A stretch of DNA of 64,000 nucleotides from CAZCEC01 sp964497615 (GCA_964497615.1 CAZCEC010000023.1:1-64000), one strand, 5' to 3'. Shown: positions 16,887 through 26,856, counted from the stretch's first letter. Notes: a model not told the origin generated them from the letters alone. Numbers and translations: made by a program.

Positions 16887-17456
16887 TCATTCGCGGGCGA
16901 GGCCGGCGAAGTAAGCGTGGAAGCGGTCATCCCCGGTCAGCTCGGGATGAAATGAAGTGGCCAACAGCCGGCCCTGCTGGGCGGCGACGATGCGGCCATC
17001 GGGCAAACGGGCCAACACCGCGACGCCAGGGCCGGCACTCTCGATGAGCGGGGCACGGATGAAGACGGCGTGAAACGGCCGCTCACCGGGCAGTGCGGGC
17101 ACGTCCAGGTCCGTTTCAAAGCTATCCACCTGGCGGCCAAAGGCGTTGCGCTCGACAGTCAGGTCCATCAGCCCGAGCAGGGGCTGGTCGCGCCGGGCGT
17201 CGCGCGAGAGGAGGATGGCGCCGGCGCAGGTGCCCCAGATGGGCCGGCGCTGGGCCAGTTCGCGAATCGGGTCCAGCAGATCGTACTTGACCGCCAGCTT
17301 GCCAATGGTGGTGGATTCGCCCCCCGGGATGATCAGGCCATCCACGCCGTCAAGGTCGCGCGGCCAGCGGACCTCGACGGCGGTATGCCCCAGGCGGCGC
17401 AGCACAGCGGCGTGCTCGGCAAAGTCGCCCTGGAGGGCGAGGACGCCAAAGTTCAT
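16887..17456 (-). CDS. pdxT: PLP synthase glutaminase subunit
   Basis: A 189-residue class-I glutaminase that supplies ammonia to PdxS for pyridoxal 5'-phosphate synthesis. It has VLALQGDFAEH at the N-terminus, PGGESTTIGKL, the nucleophile Cys in WGTCAGAILL, and the His-Glu pair in TSFHPELTGD. It follows pdxS by 39 nt in the same orientation. That spacer has short AACGTT/ACGTTC inverted motifs but no terminator. Confidence 0.96.
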   Translation of the reverse strand: MNFGVLALQGDFAEHAAVLRRLGHTAVEVRWPRDLDGVDGLIIPGGESTTIGKLAVKYDLLDPIRELAQRRPIWGTCAGAILLSRDARRDQPLLGLMDLTVERNAFGRQVDSFETDLDVPALPGERPFHAVFIRAPLIESAGPGVAVLARLPDGRIVAAQQGRLLATSFHPELTGDDRFHAYFAGLARE

Positions 17457-17495
17457 CAGAACGTTGAAACGCTACAACGTTAGGACGTTCGCGAA

Positions 17496-18389
17496 CTACC
17501 AGCCCCGCACAGCCAGCATCTCCGTCTCCGGCAGGCTGGCGGCCGAGCGGCCCACCATCGGCTCGCCCAGGTTGCGGCTCACTTCGGCCAGCAGCTTGGC
17601 GTCGCGGAAGTGGGTGGTGGCCTCGACAATGGCCTTGGCGCGGCGCGCAGGGTCGCCGGACTTGAAGATGCCGGAGCCGACGAAGACGCCGTCCACGCCC
17701 AACTGCATCATCAGCGCGGCGTCGGCGGGCGTGGCGATGCCGCCGGCAGCGAAGTTGACGACAGGCAGGCGGCCCAGGGACTTGGTCTCCCGGACCAGCT
17801 CATAGGGGGCCTGGATGTCCTTGGCGTAAGCCATCAACTCGGCGTCGTCCATCGTGGTCAGGCGGCGGATTTCGCCCAGGACCGAGCGGGCGTGGCGCAC
17901 GGCTTCGACCACGTCGCCGGTACCGGCCTCGCCCTTGGTGCGGATCATGGCGGCGCCTTCGCCGACGCGGCGCAAAGCCTCGCCCAGGTTGCGGCAGCCG
18001 CAGACGAACGGCACCTTGAAGTTGTGCTTGTCCACGTGGTGCTCTTCGTCGGCGGGGGTGAGGACTTCGGACTCGTCAATGTAGTCCACGCCGAGGGCTT
18101 CCAGGATTTGGGCTTCGACGAAGTGGCCGATACGGCACTTGGCCATGACCGGGATGGTGACGGCCTCGATGATGGCGCTGATGACCTCGGGGTCGCTCAT
18201 GCGGGCCACGCCGCCGTGGGCGCGAATGTCGGCCGGGACGCGCTCCAGGGCCATGACGGCGACGGCGCCGGCATCTTCGGCAATGCGGGCCTGCTCGGCG
18301 GTGACGACATCCATGATGACGCCGCCCTTGAGCATTTGCGCCAGCCCGCGCTTGAGGGCGACGGTTCCAACCTGCTTATCTTGTTCCAT
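17496..18389 (-). CDS. pdxS: PLP synthase catalytic subunit
   Basis: A 297-residue TIM-barrel synthase that condenses ribose 5-phosphate, glyceraldehyde 3-phosphate and ammonia to pyridoxal 5'-phosphate. It contains MKGGVIMDV-type N-terminal sequence, PVMAKCRIGHFVEAQ with the Schiff-base Lys, VPFVCGCRNLGEALRR and RTKGEAGTGDVVEAV with the second catalytic Lys. It has a strong AGGAGG ribosome site and heads pdxS-pdxT. A TACAAT box (18467-18462, minus strand) about 70 nt upstream may be its -10. Confidence 0.97.
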   Translation of the reverse strand: MEQDKQVGTVALKRGLAQMLKGGVIMDVVTAEQARIAEDAGAVAVMALERVPADIRAHGGVARMSDPEVISAIIEAVTIPVMAKCRIGHFVEAQILEALGVDYIDESEVLTPADEEHHVDKHNFKVPFVCGCRNLGEALRRVGEGAAMIRTKGEAGTGDVVEAVRHARSVLGEIRRLTTMDDAELMAYAKDIQAPYELVRETKSLGRLPVVNFAAGGIATPADAALMMQLGVDGVFVGSGIFKSGDPARRAKAIVEATTHFRDAKLLAEVSRNLGEPMVGRSAASLPETEMLAVRGW

Positions 18390-18523
18390 GAATCAGCCTC
18401 CTGCGCGCCGCGCGGATAGAACGGCGCGTTAAAACGAGAGAATTCGGTGTTGCCGACTCCGATTGTACCACCGAGGGATGGGGGCTGGGGAGGGGAGGCG
18501 GCCGAATATTGTTCGGCGGGGAG

Positions 18524-20626
18524 CTATAGGCCGCACGCGACGGCGGCGAAGTTGACGTTGCTGATGGTGGCCGGGCCGAAAGCCGACCGCATTTCCAGGG
18601 TGTCGGCAAACACCATATAGCCGGCGGACATATTGGCGGGCAGCCGCAGCGTGACAGGCGAGCCGACGACGATGAGCACCCAGCCATTGTTCTCGCGATC
18701 GATTGTCCAGTCTTCCAGCGCGCCGCCAAACAGCTCCACCGCTTCGCCCGGCGTTTCGGGGCAACTGGCGGCCGGCGGCCCCTCGTTGGAGACGCTGGGC
18801 GTGGGGACATTCAGGACAGTCAGCCCATCTGGCACCAGGTCGCGGGCCCAGTCCGGCAGGCCATCGGGCGGCAGGCCCTGGGTGGCGCGGGCGTCGGCGG
18901 TGGCCTGGACCGCGGCGGGTTCCAGGGTGGCGGTGGGCGGGAACAGCACGCCATACAACTCCGAGGTGGGCCCGGGCGTGGGGGTAGAGCCGTTGGCGAA
19001 TTCGATATCGCCGGGGACGATGCGGTTGATGATGTCAATGATGACGCTGTAACGGCGCGTGGGCGTGAGCGTGGGCCCGCCGGGGGTGACGGTGGGACCG
19101 GACACCGCGGCGGTGAGCGCCGCTGGATCAACCGGCGTCAGTGCCCCCGCCGAAGAGATGATCCAGCCGCCCAGGATGATCAGCGCCACGAGCAGGAAGC
19201 CGCCTCCGCCCACCATGATGAAGGCGCGGCGATGCCGCTGGCGGCGGTGGTCTTCCTCGGCCTGGATAGAGGCGACGGCAGCAGTAACCTCGGCCGCCGA
19301 GGCGCCGGTGCGCTCCAGGGTCGCGCGAATGAGGGGCAGCGGATTGCCAAGCTCATAGAGTTGGAGGGCGCGGGCGGCGAGGTCGTCGGCCCGGGTTGAT
19401 GGGGCGGTCGTAGCCCCGCTGGCGGGGGCGGCGGGCGGGGGTTCGACCTCGGCCTGGGCCGCAGCCAGCCCTGGCGCGGCAGGCTCTTCGGCGCGCATTT
19501 CCGCCGCGGCGGGGTTGGCAGGCTCGTCGATTTCCGGCTCGCCATAGAGCAGGGCCTGAATGGATGGCGGCAGGTCGGCCGGGGCGTTGGGGCCGGCAGG
19601 AGGCGAGGCAGTGAATGCCCCGGCTGCGGTGGGCGCGGGTTCGCGCTCGGCTGGCGCGAGATCGGACGGCGGGGCAGTGAAGGCCGCATTTGCGGGCGGG
19701 GAGGGCGGCGGTTCAGGTTCCAGCGCGGCGGTCACAGGCTTGGGCGGCGGGGCAGTGAATGCCCCGGCTACGGCGGGCGCGGGTTCAGATGCTGCCGATT
19801 CCGCCTCGGCGGGGACGAGGCCGAGTAGAAGTTGGGCCACTGCGTCCACATCGCCGGAGGCGCGAGGCGCGACGGCCTCCAGTTCGGCGAACAGGTCGGC
19901 AGACTCGGCGCCGTCGGATTGTTCTGGGCCGGCAGCTTCGGCTTCTGCCGCCAGGGGTCGCGGCGGCTCAGCGGGCACCGGGGTGGCGGACGCCTGATCG
20001 CGGGGGGCGTCCGGGTTGCGCAAGGGCCAGGTAACTTTTCGTTTGACCGGCGCGGGCGCTGCGGGCGCAGGTTCAACGGGAGAGTCCGGCCGGCGTAGAG
20101 GCCGCGTTCCCACTCTGCGGGCCGGTTCGGACGCGCTGGATGGAGGGGCCGGCTCAGGCCCGGCCGCGGCAGCGCCATTGGCCGGCTCGCTGGGCAGGTG
20201 GCTGGCGGCTGGCGTGGTTGTCGCGGGTTCGCTCTCCGCGGCGGGTGGGGCGGGCATCTCCACCGTGAGTTCCGGCGAAAGGTCCGGGGCAGGTGCGGGT
20301 TCATCCGGGAGGGACGGTTCAGGGGCAGGCGCGGCAGCGGCCGGCGCCAGGGCCGCCTCCACGATGGCGGGCAGGTCGGCGGGGAGAAGCCAGACGCCCA
20401 GGAGCGCGGGATGCGCCGGGCCGAGGCTAGGGGGCAGCTTGATCAGCCGGATGTTGCTGCCGCCGGCCTCAACTTCGAACGCGGAGGCGCAGGCGCCGCA
20501 GCGGAGATGGTCGGGGATGATGGCCTGATGGACAACCGTGAGCCGCCCGTGCACCTGGCAGACTGGACAGCGGCCCCGGCCGGTCCATTCGTCGGGAAGG
20601 CGGAAGCGCGGAGTGATCGGGTTCAA
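18524..20626 (-). CDS. Zinc-ribbon, Pro/Ala-rich single-pass membrane protein
   Basis: A 700-residue protein I do not recognise. The N-terminus has a four-Cys ribbon (CPVC at residues 20-23 and CGAC around 43-46). Residues 90-420 are Pro/Ala/Glu-rich low complexity with repeated AFTAPP motifs. One membrane helix lies near residues 466-492 (FLLVALIILGGWII), followed by an outside region with TPT stretches and a C-terminal domain holding two Cys (SCPETPGEA and AVACGL). The zinc ribbon would be cytosolic and the C-terminal domain extracellular. It lies 7 nt downstream of an ABC permease gene, suggesting co-transcription. Length of the disordered part may vary. Confidence 0.75.
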   Translation of the reverse strand: MNPITPRFRLPDEWTGRGRCPVCQVHGRLTVVHQAIIPDHLRCGACASAFEVEAGGSNIRLIKLPPSLGPAHPALLGVWLLPADLPAIVEAALAPAAAAPAPEPSLPDEPAPAPDLSPELTVEMPAPPAAESEPATTTPAASHLPSEPANGAAAAGPEPAPPSSASEPARRVGTRPLRRPDSPVEPAPAAPAPVKRKVTWPLRNPDAPRDQASATPVPAEPPRPLAAEAEAAGPEQSDGAESADLFAELEAVAPRASGDVDAVAQLLLGLVPAEAESAASEPAPAVAGAFTAPPPKPVTAALEPEPPPSPPANAAFTAPPSDLAPAEREPAPTAAGAFTASPPAGPNAPADLPPSIQALLYGEPEIDEPANPAAAEMRAEEPAAPGLAAAQAEVEPPPAAPASGATTAPSTRADDLAARALQLYELGNPLPLIRATLERTGASAAEVTAAVASIQAEEDHRRQRHRRAFIMVGGGGFLLVALIILGGWIISSAGALTPVDPAALTAAVSGPTVTPGGPTLTPTRRYSVIIDIINRIVPGDIEFANGSTPTPGPTSELYGVLFPPTATLEPAAVQATADARATQGLPPDGLPDWARDLVPDGLTVLNVPTPSVSNEGPPAASCPETPGEAVELFGGALEDWTIDRENNGWVLIVVGSPVTLRLPANMSAGYMVFADTLEMRSAFGPATISNVNFAAVACGL

Positions 20627-20633
20627 GCGCCGG

Positions 20634-21956
20634 TCATTCGTACTTGAGCGCCGAAACCGGGACCAGGGTAGCGGCGCGCAGGGCCGGATACAGGCCCGAG
20701 ATCAGGCCGATCAAGGTGGCAAAGACAATCGAGAACACAGGCAGCCAGGCCGGCGTAAAGACGGCATCGGTGGGCGGCGGGGTGCCATTCTGGAGGGCTT
20801 GCCCGGCCAGGTAGGCCACCACCAGGACGTTGATGATCTGCCCCAGGCTCCAGCCGACGGCCACACCGCCCAGGCCGCCCAGGAAGCCGATGCCGGCCGC
20901 CTCGCCCAGGAAGACGCTCAGCACGTCGCGGTTGGTGGCGCCCACCGCCTTCATCAGACCGATCTCGCGCGTGCGCTCCAAGATCGCCATGGTCATGGTG
21001 TTGGCGATGCCGATGGCGGCCACGAGCAGGGCAATGGCGCCCACGCCGCCGAAGACGAATTGCAGGACGACGTAGAAGCCGTTGATGCCTTCGACGAACG
21101 ACTGCGGGGTGTAGGCCTGGAAGCCGAGGGTGTTGATCTGATCGGCCACCTCCAGCACGTCGCTCACGTCGCCCACCTTGACGATGGCTGAGGTGTAGCC
21201 GTCCACGTCGCGGTTAATGCGCTTGCCCAAGAACCACTCGTTGAAGGCGGTCACGTCGTCCAGCGACATGTAGATGGACCAGTCGGACTCGCCGCGCGAC
21301 TCGGCCATGACGCCGACAACCTTGACCAGGACGGTCTTGCGGATTTCGACGCCGTCGTTGGAATACTTGATCAGGGTGAGCTTAAGCGTCTGATCGAGCA
21401 GTTCGGGCGGCGGCGGGGTTTCCTGGCCGGGGCGCGGGCGGGGGTCGTAGAACTGCTGCGGGACGCTGTAGCCGATGACGGCGGTGCCGCGAGCCAGGGC
21501 CAGGGTGCCGCCCTGCGCCGTGACGCCGAGCGCGGACACGTCCTCAGCGCCCAGGCCGAGAATTTGGCCCCAGCCTTCCAGCCGGCCGTAGTTGATCAAC
21601 AGGCCGCCGTTGAGGTAGTCGCGGGCGATGACGGCCGAGACGCCGGGCAAGGCCGCAAACTGCGCCAGGGCGTCGTCGTTGATGGGCTGCTGGATGCCGG
21701 GGTTGAAACCGCCGCCCCCGCCCCCGCCGAAAGATACAATTGGGCCTTCGCCGTAGATGGGGTTGACGTCGATGCGCGTCAGGTCGCCGATGTTGCCAAG
21801 CTGCTCGTTGGCGTTGCGCTGAAGGCCAAAACCCAGGGAAACCAGGATGACGACGGCGGCGGTGCCGATGACGACGCCGACAGCGGTGAGCGCCACTCGG
21901 GCCTTGCGGCGGTTGAGGTTTTCGAAGATCAGGGCGACGAGGTCGGAAATGTGCAT
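20634..21956 (-). CDS. MacB/FtsX-type ABC transporter permease
   Basis: A 440-residue permease: one N-terminal helix (VALTAVGVVIGTAAVVILVS), a large extracytoplasmic MacB_PCD-like domain, and three C-terminal helices of an FtsX domain with TREIGLMKAVGATNRDVL. Such permeases work by mechanotransmission with a LolD-like ATPase; the matching ATPase is two genes upstream at 26075. A glycine run (GGGGGGFNP) lies near residue 80. The 122-nt gap before it is AT-rich and may carry an internal promoter (TACAAT on the minus strand at 22035-22030). Confidence 0.9.
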   Translation of the reverse strand: MHISDLVALIFENLNRRKARVALTAVGVVIGTAAVVILVSLGFGLQRNANEQLGNIGDLTRIDVNPIYGEGPIVSFGGGGGGGFNPGIQQPINDDALAQFAALPGVSAVIARDYLNGGLLINYGRLEGWGQILGLGAEDVSALGVTAQGGTLALARGTAVIGYSVPQQFYDPRPRPGQETPPPPELLDQTLKLTLIKYSNDGVEIRKTVLVKVVGVMAESRGESDWSIYMSLDDVTAFNEWFLGKRINRDVDGYTSAIVKVGDVSDVLEVADQINTLGFQAYTPQSFVEGINGFYVVLQFVFGGVGAIALLVAAIGIANTMTMAILERTREIGLMKAVGATNRDVLSVFLGEAAGIGFLGGLGGVAVGWSLGQIINVLVVAYLAGQALQNGTPPPTDAVFTPAWLPVFSIVFATLIGLISGLYPALRAATLVPVSALKYE

Positions 21957-22078
21957 GGCACGCCCACCAGTTCAGGTCTTTTGGGACAGGGAGACGGGAA
22001 ACGTGAGTTTTTGGTTAGAGACAATCAATATTGTACTCTATTTGTAAAACGGCGCGAAGGGCAGGGTTGTTCCAAACC

Positions 22079-24295
22079 CTAGGTCAGGCGGGCAAGCAGG
22101 GCGGTGGGACCGGTGTAGAAAAGGGTGGTCGAGGCCGGCGGCAGCGACACCTGGAACTGATGCGTGGAGGCGGCCACCGTTTGGCCGGAAAATAGGTCGA
22201 GGACAGTCTCGACCGGCCGCGGAAGGCTGAATGTGCGCTCGCCGCCGGAAAGGGTGTGGACGGCCAGCAGGTGCGGCGTGGCATAGAGCACGTCGCCCTG
22301 GTCGTTGTAGAGGTGGACGCCCGCATACCGGGCCAGCCCGCGCAGGATGGGCGCGGGGAGGTTGGGCGCGGCGGCGTAAATCGAGGTCCAGCCCGTAAAG
22401 ACCTTGACGCCAAAGCCGGGCCGGCAGCGGCCGCGCGCGAAGACGGCGTTGCCCAGGATGGTCGCGCCGGGGTCTTCGATGTGGAAGACGGGGCCGAGGC
22501 GGCTGTTGGTGCCCCAGGTCAGGTCCTGCGGCAGCCCGCGCGTGATGGGGTGCTGATAGTCGGTGAGGTACATCAACGGCCCCCAGGGGATTTCGCTCTC
22601 GCCGAACTGAAAACCGGTGAGGTCGGTCATGTGCGCCACGGAAAGATCATCCTGCACATAGCCGGGGGCGTACACCCACACCACCACCCGCCGGTCGCGC
22701 TGGATTTGGCGCTTGAGCGCCTGGCGGCGGGCCCCATCCAGCCGGAAGGCGTTCAGGAAGAGGTAGAGCTTGTAGGGCGGCAGGCGGTCGTCAATGAAGT
22801 CTTGCAGCAGATAGGTGTCGAAGGGCGCGCCCAGGCGCGGCAGACCCCACAGCCGCTGTTGGAAGATGAGGGGCAGGTCCAGCTCATTGCGCAGGGACTC
22901 GTAGTAGAAGCTCTCGTCGTCCAGCAGCACAGCGATCTCGGCGCTGGGCGCGCGGTCGAGGTGCTGCGAGAACTCGCCCAGTTCCTGGAAACGCTTGAGC
23001 AAAGGGCGAAAGGCAGGCTGCTGCGACAGCTCGATATGCGGGGTGGTGGGCAACCCGCCCGCCAGCCACCAGATGCCCTGCCCGTGGGTGATGACGTAGG
23101 CGAAGTTGCGCTTGAGGATCGCGACGCTGTCCTGAAGCGTATCGGCCTTGCCGTAGTTGGGATGGTCGTGCCAGGTGAGGTGCGTGCGGGTGTCGTCCTC
23201 GAACAGGTACAGCTTGCCGTGCAGCCGGACGGACTCGGACGGCAGCATGCTCGGCCCCTCGCCGCCCAGGCCGCGAAAACCGTAGGAATACGGACTGACC
23301 AGGAAATCCACCTGCGGCGAGGCCAGCACCTGCGCCAGCCCCAGGTGGCCGCTGCGCTGGTAGGTGGCGTAGTGGCTGTTGGTGTACTCGTCGCGCTCGC
23401 CGAAGAAGGCCGAGTTCCAGGCCAACTCCATCAGATAGCCGAAGAACGCGCCGGCCAGCGCCTGGCCCTGGGTGGCCTCCTTGACCGTGGCGCAGAAGTC
23501 GGTCACAAGATCGCCGCATAATTCGGCGAGACAGCGATAGTAGTCAATGACGGCTTGCTCGCGGCGCGGGTCGCGGAAGGTATGCGTGGCGGAGGCAAGC
23601 TGCCGTTCGGCGGAGGGGACCTCGGCCAGGGCAAAGCTAGCGGCGGGGTCGGCCCAGGCGCGCTGGAACGCGGCTTCGTCGTCCTGGTAGCGGCGGCGGA
23701 GCCAGGCCCGGAAGTGCTCGCGCATGGGGGCGCTGAAGTCGCCGCAGGCGGCGGCCATAGCGCCGTGGCCCTTCACCCACTCGCCGGTGTCACCCGCGCC
23801 CACCTGATAGGCGATGACGCGGTCGAACAGGCCGATGGCGCGGATGTGGGCGACGAGAGCGCGCAGGAAGTTCTTGGCTTGCGAGCGCCAGAGGGCCGAG
23901 GCGAACGACTGGCGCATGAGCCGGCCATCCGAGAGCAGCTCGCACTCCTCGGGGTAGAGCTTCTGCCACCAGTCGGGCAGTTCCAGGTGGACGCGCAGGT
24001 GGAAGCGGGCCTGCGGGTCGGCGTCAAGGACGTGCTGGAAGCGGGCCTGGAGGGTAGAAAAGTCGAAGTGCCCCTCCCGGCCTTGCCCCGGCCCGGCCCA
24101 CTCCGGCGGCTCACCCTGGCTGCCGATATCGAACGTGAATAGGTGGATACCGGCCTCGCCATACAGGCGGGCGCATTCGGCCAGCGAATATTTGTCCGGC
24201 CGAGGGGCCGAGCCCCACATCAGGCCGTTAAACGCCGGACGCCCATCCAGGAAGAGGGTGGGCGTGCCGGTGTGGAGTTTGACCTCAGCGGTCAT
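22079..24295 (-). CDS. Glycoside hydrolase-like protein (GH42/clan-A beta-galactosidase-like)
   Basis: A 738-residue protein with the pattern of clan-A (beta/alpha)8 glycosidases. It opens with LFLDGRPAFNGLMWGS and has FHLRVHLELPDWW, then IAYQVGAGDTGEW at the position where GH42 has the acid/base NE motif. KLYLFEDDTRT may hold the nucleophile Glu, and a beta-galactosidase-trimerisation-like segment follows (VLLDDESFYYES, LYLFLNAFRL). No signal peptide, so probably cytosolic. It sits between the CARDB exported protein (1 nt) and the MacB-type permease (122 nt), an unusual place. The acid/base assignment is uncertain, so activity is unproven. Confidence 0.72.
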   Translation of the reverse strand: MTAEVKLHTGTPTLFLDGRPAFNGLMWGSAPRPDKYSLAECARLYGEAGIHLFTFDIGSQGEPPEWAGPGQGREGHFDFSTLQARFQHVLDADPQARFHLRVHLELPDWWQKLYPEECELLSDGRLMRQSFASALWRSQAKNFLRALVAHIRAIGLFDRVIAYQVGAGDTGEWVKGHGAMAAACGDFSAPMREHFRAWLRRRYQDDEAAFQRAWADPAASFALAEVPSAERQLASATHTFRDPRREQAVIDYYRCLAELCGDLVTDFCATVKEATQGQALAGAFFGYLMELAWNSAFFGERDEYTNSHYATYQRSGHLGLAQVLASPQVDFLVSPYSYGFRGLGGEGPSMLPSESVRLHGKLYLFEDDTRTHLTWHDHPNYGKADTLQDSVAILKRNFAYVITHGQGIWWLAGGLPTTPHIELSQQPAFRPLLKRFQELGEFSQHLDRAPSAEIAVLLDDESFYYESLRNELDLPLIFQQRLWGLPRLGAPFDTYLLQDFIDDRLPPYKLYLFLNAFRLDGARRQALKRQIQRDRRVVVWVYAPGYVQDDLSVAHMTDLTGFQFGESEIPWGPLMYLTDYQHPITRGLPQDLTWGTNSRLGPVFHIEDPGATILGNAVFARGRCRPGFGVKVFTGWTSIYAAAPNLPAPILRGLARYAGVHLYNDQGDVLYATPHLLAVHTLSGGERTFSLPRPVETVLDLFSGQTVAASTHQFQVSLPPASTTLFYTGPTALLARLT

Positions 24296-24296
24296 T

Positions 24297-26051
24297 CTAT
24301 TTCAGCGGGACGACGATGCCATCGCCCTCTTCGGCCGGGCCCTGGTCGAAGCCGGGGTCAATGATGACGCCGCCGTCATCGCCGCCGGTGGATTCGCCGG
24401 TGTCGAGGCCGAGCAGGCCGCGGATGAAGCGGATGATCTTCTGCCACAACGTCTCCGGCTCGGGCGGGGGCGGCTCAATGGGGCCGCCATTGCCGTCGCC
24501 CGGCTCGAAGGGCGGAATTTCGATGACCTCGACGGTGATGACCTGGGTGATGGTGCGCGGCTGGTTGAAGTCGTCGTTGTAATCCACCGTGACGACGAGC
24601 TCCAGCGGGCCGGCGAACTCAGGGATCACGGTGGCATCGAGGGTGAAGAAGCCGCCGGGGTCCAGGTTGCCGATCAGGATCACATTGTTGGACAACTGCA
24701 CGCCTTCGGCGCTCACGCGCATGTTGCCGAGGGTGGTGGTGGAGCGGCCCAGGTTCACGATCTGGAGCGGCAGGATGTTGGGCTGGAAGGTGAAAAACTG
24801 CCCGGCATCGCGGTAGAGGCTGATATCGACGCGCGGCAGCTTGTAGACTAACAAGGTGATGACCTGGTTGTCGGTGTAGGTGCCGCTGTCGGAGGCGTAG
24901 ATGAAGGAGAACTCCATCGGGTAGGCGCCGGCCTCGGTGCTGGCGTTGACGATGAAGGACTGTTCAGCCGACAGCGAGCCGCCCGCGGCCAGGTCGCCCA
25001 GCGACTGGACGTTGGACGAGCCGACGGGGGCGAACTTGCTAAAGTCGCCGCCGCCGCCGGAGACGCCGCCTGGCCCCGGCGTGCCGCCGTCGCCGGCTGT
25101 GCCGCCGCCTGCGATCATGGTGATGCGCCGGGCCTCGCCCACGCCCAGGTTCTCAATATCGAGATGGAGCGTAAAACGGGTGCCAGGCTCCAACTGTTCG
25201 ACATCGGTGCTGTAGGCGGTGATCAGCAACTGCGGGCGGCGCACCGGCGCGGTGGTGGCGGTGGGGGTGGCCGTGGGCGTGGGGGTGCTGGTGGAGAACG
25301 GCCCCTGCGCGGGCGGCTGGACGGGGAAGGTGAGGATGAACGTCTCGGTATAGGACGTGCCGTTGGGGTCGGTGTAGCTGACCTGGACTTCAAGCGAGGC
25401 GCTGCCGGAAAGGCCGGAGGCGGCCCGCAGCGGCTGATAGACCTTTTCGGTTTCGCCGGGGTTGAGGGGGCGCACGGCGCGCACGCCGCCCGTGACACGG
25501 GGAGCGAAGTCGCCGGTGACGAACGTGGCGACGATGTTGGTGGCCGTGCCCTGGCCGGAGTTGAGGAACGTCATCTCAAAGTCGAGGTTGCTGCCGGGGA
25601 CAATGGCGGCGGACGAAGCGCCATAGGACTGGACGGTGAGCAGCGGGCGCACGAAGGCGGTGGCGGCCGGGGTGTTGGTCGGCTCCGGTGTGTTGGTGGG
25701 GCCGATAATGGTCAGGCCGTTGTCCAGGGTCGCATCGGCGGTGCCGGACATGACTACGGTGACATCAAAGACACCTGGCGCCAGTCCAGCGGGCAGAACC
25801 GCGGTGAGGGTGGATGGGCCAATGAACGTGGTGGATAAGGCCCCCGCCCCGCCGACCACGACGACGGCGGTGGCATCGAAGCCGCTCCCGCGCACAACCA
25901 GGTTGGTGGAGGCGGTGTTGGAAACGGTATTCGGCTCCACGCTGGTGATGGTCTGTTGGGCGGCGGCCGTGCCGGGCCAGGCAAAGACGACCGCGGCCAG
26001 CAAACTGACCAGCAGGAGGGCATGGAGGGCGGTGGGGGTACGGGAGGTCAT
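24297..26051 (-). CDS. Exported IPT/CARDB-like repeat protein of the ABC cluster
   Basis: A 584-residue exported protein with a signal peptide (ALLLVSLLAAVVFAWPGTAAA), an IPT/TIG domain at residues 35-115 (ITSVEPNTVSNTASTNLVVRGSGF), then three CARDB-like immunoglobulin domains separated by TPT linkers. Residues 545-584 are acidic and Gly/Asp-rich. A weakly hydrophobic WQKIIRFIRGLLGL precedes that tail. It lies 23 nt after the LolD-like ATPase gene and 1 nt before the glycosidase-like gene. A role as the extracytoplasmic partner of the MacB-type transporter, in place of MacA, is inference from position. Confidence 0.78.
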   Translation of the reverse strand: MTSRTPTALHALLLVSLLAAVVFAWPGTAAAQQTITSVEPNTVSNTASTNLVVRGSGFDATAVVVVGGAGALSTTFIGPSTLTAVLPAGLAPGVFDVTVVMSGTADATLDNGLTIIGPTNTPEPTNTPAATAFVRPLLTVQSYGASSAAIVPGSNLDFEMTFLNSGQGTATNIVATFVTGDFAPRVTGGVRAVRPLNPGETEKVYQPLRAASGLSGSASLEVQVSYTDPNGTSYTETFILTFPVQPPAQGPFSTSTPTPTATPTATTAPVRRPQLLITAYSTDVEQLEPGTRFTLHLDIENLGVGEARRITMIAGGGTAGDGGTPGPGGVSGGGGDFSKFAPVGSSNVQSLGDLAAGGSLSAEQSFIVNASTEAGAYPMEFSFIYASDSGTYTDNQVITLLVYKLPRVDISLYRDAGQFFTFQPNILPLQIVNLGRSTTTLGNMRVSAEGVQLSNNVILIGNLDPGGFFTLDATVIPEFAGPLELVVTVDYNDDFNQPRTITQVITVEVIEIPPFEPGDGNGGPIEPPPPEPETLWQKIIRFIRGLLGLDTGESTGGDDGGVIIDPGFDQGPAEEGDGIVVPLK

Positions 26052-26074
26052 GTGGGATTCACCTGGGTAATGGA

Positions 26075-26803
26075 TCAGGCTTCGGCCAGTTGGGCGGCGG
26101 CGAGGGCCAGGGCCTGATCGTACTCGGCTTCGGTGACAACGCGGCCGTCAATGAGGCGAATAGTGTGGGTGGCAAAGACTGTCAGGCGCGGGTCGTGCGT
26201 GACCATCAGGACGGTGCGGCCCTGGGCGTGCAGGTCGGCCAGCACCTTGATGATGGCGGCCCCGCTGGTGGTGTCGAGGTTGCCGGTTGGCTCGTCGGCC
26301 AGGATAAGCTGGGGGTCGTTGACCAGGGCGCGGGCAATGGCGACGCGCTGCTGCTGGCCGCCGGACAGCTCGGTGGGGCGGTGGTAGATGCGGTCTCCGA
26401 GGCCCACCTGGCGCAGCAGTTCGCGGGCGCGTTCGAGTCGGTCGCCGCGCCGGGTGCGGGTAAAGCGCATGGGGAAGGCGACGTTCTCCAGCGCCGTCAT
26501 GCTGGCGATGAGGTTGAAGGACTGAAAGATAAAGCCCACCGTGCGGCGGCGGTAGCGGGCCAGCTCGTTCTCATCGAGCTGGTCAATCGCCTGTCCGTTG
26601 ACGATGATGGTGCCCGCGGTGGGTCGGTCCAGCCCGCCCAGCAGGTAGAGCAGCGTGCTCTTGCCGGAGCCGGACGGGCCGACGACGGCCGAGAAGGTGT
26701 GCGGCTCGACGGTGAGGTCCGTGCCGGCCAGGGCGTGGACGGTTTCATGGCCCATGGCAAAGGACTTTTGCAGGCCGCGAACGGTGATGAAAGGCTCGGA
26801 CAT
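26075..26803 (-). CDS. LolD/MacB-type ABC transporter ATP-binding protein
   Basis: A 242-residue ATPase with Walker A GPSGSGKST, Q-loop FIFQSFNL, signature LSGGQQQR, Walker B LILADEPTGNLD and H-loop MVTHD. It is the LolD/MacB/FtsE-like class that couples to FtsX-type permeases, and the matching permease is at 20634. It follows the Yip1-like membrane gene by 53 nt and precedes the CARDB protein by 23 nt, in one probable operon. Confidence 0.94.
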   Translation of the reverse strand: MSEPFITVRGLQKSFAMGHETVHALAGTDLTVEPHTFSAVVGPSGSGKSTLLYLLGGLDRPTAGTIIVNGQAIDQLDENELARYRRRTVGFIFQSFNLIASMTALENVAFPMRFTRTRRGDRLERARELLRQVGLGDRIYHRPTELSGGQQQRVAIARALVNDPQLILADEPTGNLDTTSGAAIIKVLADLHAQGRTVLMVTHDPRLTVFATHTIRLIDGRVVTEAEYDQALALAAAQLAEA

Positions 26804-26856
26804 CAGGCGTCAACGAGTGGGGCGGTGGATCAACCGATACGGAAGCGCCAGCCGCG

